The notes under the pieces were generated by a model, which made no database searches, had not been told where the DNA came from, and saw only the letters and a list, made by a program, of their open reading frames with translations. A stretch of DNA of 64,000 bases, from the NCBI GenBank assembly GCA_000153145.1, contig CH672415.1:189854-253853 (forward strand), written 5' to 3'. Origin of the DNA: a marine actinobacterium PHSC20C1 (lineage in GTDB: Bacteria; Actinomycetota; Actinomycetes; Actinomycetales; Microbacteriaceae). The stretch's first letter is position 1. The number at the start of each line of letters is the position of its first letter. Below are positions 62,218 to 64,000 of the stretch, piece after piece. The position numbers were made by a program, and so were the translations under genes.

Positions 62218-63674
62218 GCAACGCCTCTTCGCACAACGCCGCTACCCGCATCGAGTCCGACTCGCTCGGCTCGCTAGAGATTCCCGCCGACGCCTATTGG
62301 GGAGTCCACACGCTTCGGGCGATGCGAAACTTCCCCATCACGCGACGTGCGATCTCTGTCTATCCCGACCTGGTGCTCGCGTTAGCGCACATCAAACAGG
62401 CTGCCGCGCGCGCCAACGCCGAATTGGGAGTTCTCGAGTCGTCAAAAGCGAAAGCAATTGACGCAGCGTGTCAAGAGATTCTTGATGGCGCACTGCACGC
62501 AGAGTTCTGCGTAGGCGTCATTCAGGGCGGTGCGGGCACCTCGACCAACATGAACGCCAATGAGGTTATTGCCAACCGTGCGCTCGAGATCTTGGGCCAC
62601 AAAAAGGGCGAGTACTCGTTCCTGCACCCTATTGACGACGTCAACCGCAGCCAGAGCACAAACGATGTGTACCCGACCGCGATCAAGCTCGCCATGGTCT
62701 TTGGTGTTCACCGCTTGCTTGCAGAACACGCATTGCTGTCGGACTCGTTTGGTGCGAAGGGCCGCGAATTTGTCAGCATCCTCAAAATCGGGCGTACGCA
62801 AATGCAAGATGCGGTTCCGATGACCCTCGGTCAAGAGTTCACTGGCTTCTCCCACACGCTTGAGGAAGACCACGCTCGGCTAACAGCGGTCTTGCCTTTC
62901 ATGAGTGAGATCAACATGGGTGCAACGGCGATCGGTACAGGAATTACCGCTGACTCTCGCTACGCAGAAGCTGTGCGTCGTCACTTGACCGACTCAACCG
63001 GCATCGAAATGCAGACGGCCTTCGACCTCATCGAAGCGACAAGCGATGTCGGAATTTTTATGACGCTGAGCGGTGTTCTTAAGCGTTCAGCCGTGAAACT
63101 GTCCAAGATTTGCAACGACCTACGGTTGCTATCGAGCGGTCCACAGGCCGGCTTTGGCGAAATAAATCTGCCAGCCAAGCAAGCAGGCTCATCCATCATG
63201 CCCGGCAAGGTGAACCCAGTTATTCCTGAGGTTGTCAATCAAGTCGCTTTCAGCGTTATTGGTGCAGACGCCACAGTTACCGCGGCTGCTGAGGGTGGCC
63301 AGCTGCAGCTCAACGCCTTCGAACCAGTGATTGCCCACTCGCTACTTCAATCACTTGAGTGGATGACAAACGCGTGCCGCACTCTGCGCGAAAATTGCAT
63401 CGACGGCATCACAGCCAACGAAGAACGACTTGCGGCACAGGTTGAGTCGAGCGTCGGAGTTGTCACCGCGCTGACGCCGTACATCGGCTACGCTGCCGCG
63501 GCCACGTTGGCGCACACCGCGCTCACGACCAATGCCTCGATCGCTCAACTCGTTGTATCAACCGGGCTCATGAAAGAAGAAGACGTCGCACGTGTACTGA
63601 CGCCTGAGCGCCTGAGCGGTGTATCACCGATGACGGCAGCGATCACTCTTCCCTGGTTGAACGAAGAAAAGTAG
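62214..63674 (+). CDS. aspA: Aspartate ammonia-lyase
   Basis: A 486-residue lyase that interconverts L-aspartate and fumarate plus ammonia. The family signature GSSIMPGKVNP is intact, with GAGTSTNMNANEVIANRA and DDVNRSQSTNDVYPTA before it. The N-terminal ETDSLG-type motif (RIESDSLGSLEIPADAYWG) starts about ten residues in. TTG 62214 is preferred because it overlaps a leader-ORF stop. GTG 62181 is in frame and would add 11 residues, but has neither a ribosome binding site nor a promoter at the right distance. Aspartate from the asparaginase at 14 kb could be a substrate. Confidence 0.93.
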   Translation: MSNASSHNAATRIESDSLGSLEIPADAYWGVHTLRAMRNFPITRRAISVYPDLVLALAHIKQAAARANAELGVLESSKAKAIDAACQEILDGALHAEFCVGVIQGGAGTSTNMNANEVIANRALEILGHKKGEYSFLHPIDDVNRSQSTNDVYPTAIKLAMVFGVHRLLAEHALLSDSFGAKGREFVSILKIGRTQMQDAVPMTLGQEFTGFSHTLEEDHARLTAVLPFMSEINMGATAIGTGITADSRYAEAVRRHLTDSTGIEMQTAFDLIEATSDVGIFMTLSGVLKRSAVKLSKICNDLRLLSSGPQAGFGEINLPAKQAGSSIMPGKVNPVIPEVVNQVAFSVIGADATVTAAAEGGQLQLNAFEPVIAHSLLQSLEWMTNACRTLRENCIDGITANEERLAAQVESSVGVVTALTPYIGYAAAATLAHTALTTNASIAQLVVSTGLMKEEDVARVLTPERLSGVSPMTAAITLPWLNEEK

Positions 63675-63694
63675 ACGACTCTGAACGCGCAAGG

Positions 63695-63725
63695 CGCCTA
63701 ACTTCTCACTCGGAAAGGTTAGGCG
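63695..63725. terminator. Convergent hairpin after aspA
   Basis: CGCCTAAC (63695-63702) pairs with GTTAGGCG (63718-63725) around a 15-nt loop. On the plus strand TCTTCGTAATCTTC follows, moderately U-rich in RNA. It includes the stop codon of the convergent minus-strand gene. Confidence 0.55.
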
Positions 63726-64000
63726 TCTTCGTAATCTTCATCATCGAGAGGGGCGAGAGCTTCATCTCGTGCCTTGCCAGCGGTCGTGAATGCGCGATCG
63801 ATAGCGCTTTCCCCGCGTTCGCGCAGCTCAGCGGCAGTCTTCGTCGCGTTATCGCGCACATCATCGGCAGTTTCTGTCACACGGCCGACCGCGTCGCGGG
63901 CAGTTGCTGAGGCGCGTTCGGCGAGTTCCTTTGCAGACATTCGAGCATTTTCTGTGATCTCTCGGGCGGTACCCCGTGCGGATTCGGCAATTTCCTTTGC
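63719..64000 (-). CDS. Amphipathic-helix (LEA/apolipoprotein-like) protein, 5' partial
   Basis: The minus-strand frame runs from the right window edge to a TAA at 63719 with no stop: at least 93 residues. An internal ATG at 63940 is probably not the true start, because upstream codons carry on the same heptad/undecad pattern (AKEIAESARGTARE, then AKELAERASATARD). Ala, Glu, Arg, Thr and Asp dominate, as in LEA or apolipoprotein-like stress proteins, and the end is acidic (LDDEDYEDA). No membrane helix is visible in this part. Function is inferred from composition only. Confidence 0.75.
   Translation of the reverse strand, partial: AKEIAESARGTAREITENARMSAKELAERASATARDAVGRVTETADDVRDNATKTAAELRERGESAIDRAFTTAGKARDEALAPLDDEDYEDA

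Overview
The window looks like chromosomal DNA of a Gram-positive actinobacterium, most likely Microbacteriaceae. The evidence is moderately high G+C, many GTG starts, dense 4-nt ATGA/GTGA gene overlaps, SAF-type lipoproteins, and the dxr - rip1/rseP - ispG - proS - nusA - ylxR - infB - rbfA - truB - ribF order typical of that phylum. The genus cannot be fixed from sequence alone. No rRNA, tRNA, CRISPR array, integrase or insertion sequence was seen, and no gene-free stretch exceeds 300 bases.

Layout. (1) 1-12721: an envelope/signalling block resembling the bifidobacterial PFNA cluster (FN3 protein, MoxR AAA ATPase, DUF58, transglutaminase-like membrane protein). It is followed by a zinc-ribbon/FHA protein and a two-motor FtsK/EssC-like ATPase. 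The transglutaminase domain has lost its Cys and His. (2) 12.5-17 kb: a candidate winged-helix ORF, a PotD-like lipoprotein, an asparaginase, an OsmC protein and an FKBP lipoprotein. (3) 17.0-19.5 kb: dxr and the M50 site-2 protease. (4) 19.6-31.9 kb: a catabolic block inserted between rseP and ispG. It has a divergent thiolase, a branched-chain-amino-acid-type ABC importer, an acyl-CoA ligase, a TetR regulator, a 3-hydroxybutyrate dehydrogenase, two alpha/beta hydrolases and a 3-oxoacid CoA-transferase (A and B). Together these could import a 3-hydroxybutyrate-type compound and convert it through acetoacetate and acetoacetyl-CoA to acetyl-CoA. A consensus promoter with two inverted repeats sits in the divergent intergenic region. 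(5) 31.9-44.6 kb: ispG, proS and the nusA-infB translation block, interrupted by divergent mutY-panE. rimP is absent from its usual place before nusA, and several strong hairpins lie between genes. (6) 44.6-47.2 kb: a small conserved protein, a CynX-type MFS transporter and a ROK kinase. (7) 47.3-55.0 kb: a deoxyribose-type operon (SorC/DeoR regulator, deoC, aldehyde dehydrogenase, half-length pseudo-aldehyde dehydrogenase), then a CAP-domain protein, an SDR-DUF2867 protein and a ribokinase-like kinase. (8) 55-64 kb: glycerophosphodiesterase, M20 peptidase, DUF2207 protein, small membrane protein, SNF2 helicase, aspartate ammonia-lyase and a partial amphipathic-helix protein.

Regulatory theme. 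At least twelve genes and one short upstream ORF have a TANNNT -10-like hexamer ending 6-7 nt before the start codon and no Shine-Dalgarno sequence, which predicts leaderless mRNAs. Genes inside operons instead carry good ribosome binding sites or 4-nt overlaps. Function calls come from reading motifs by eye; no database search was run.
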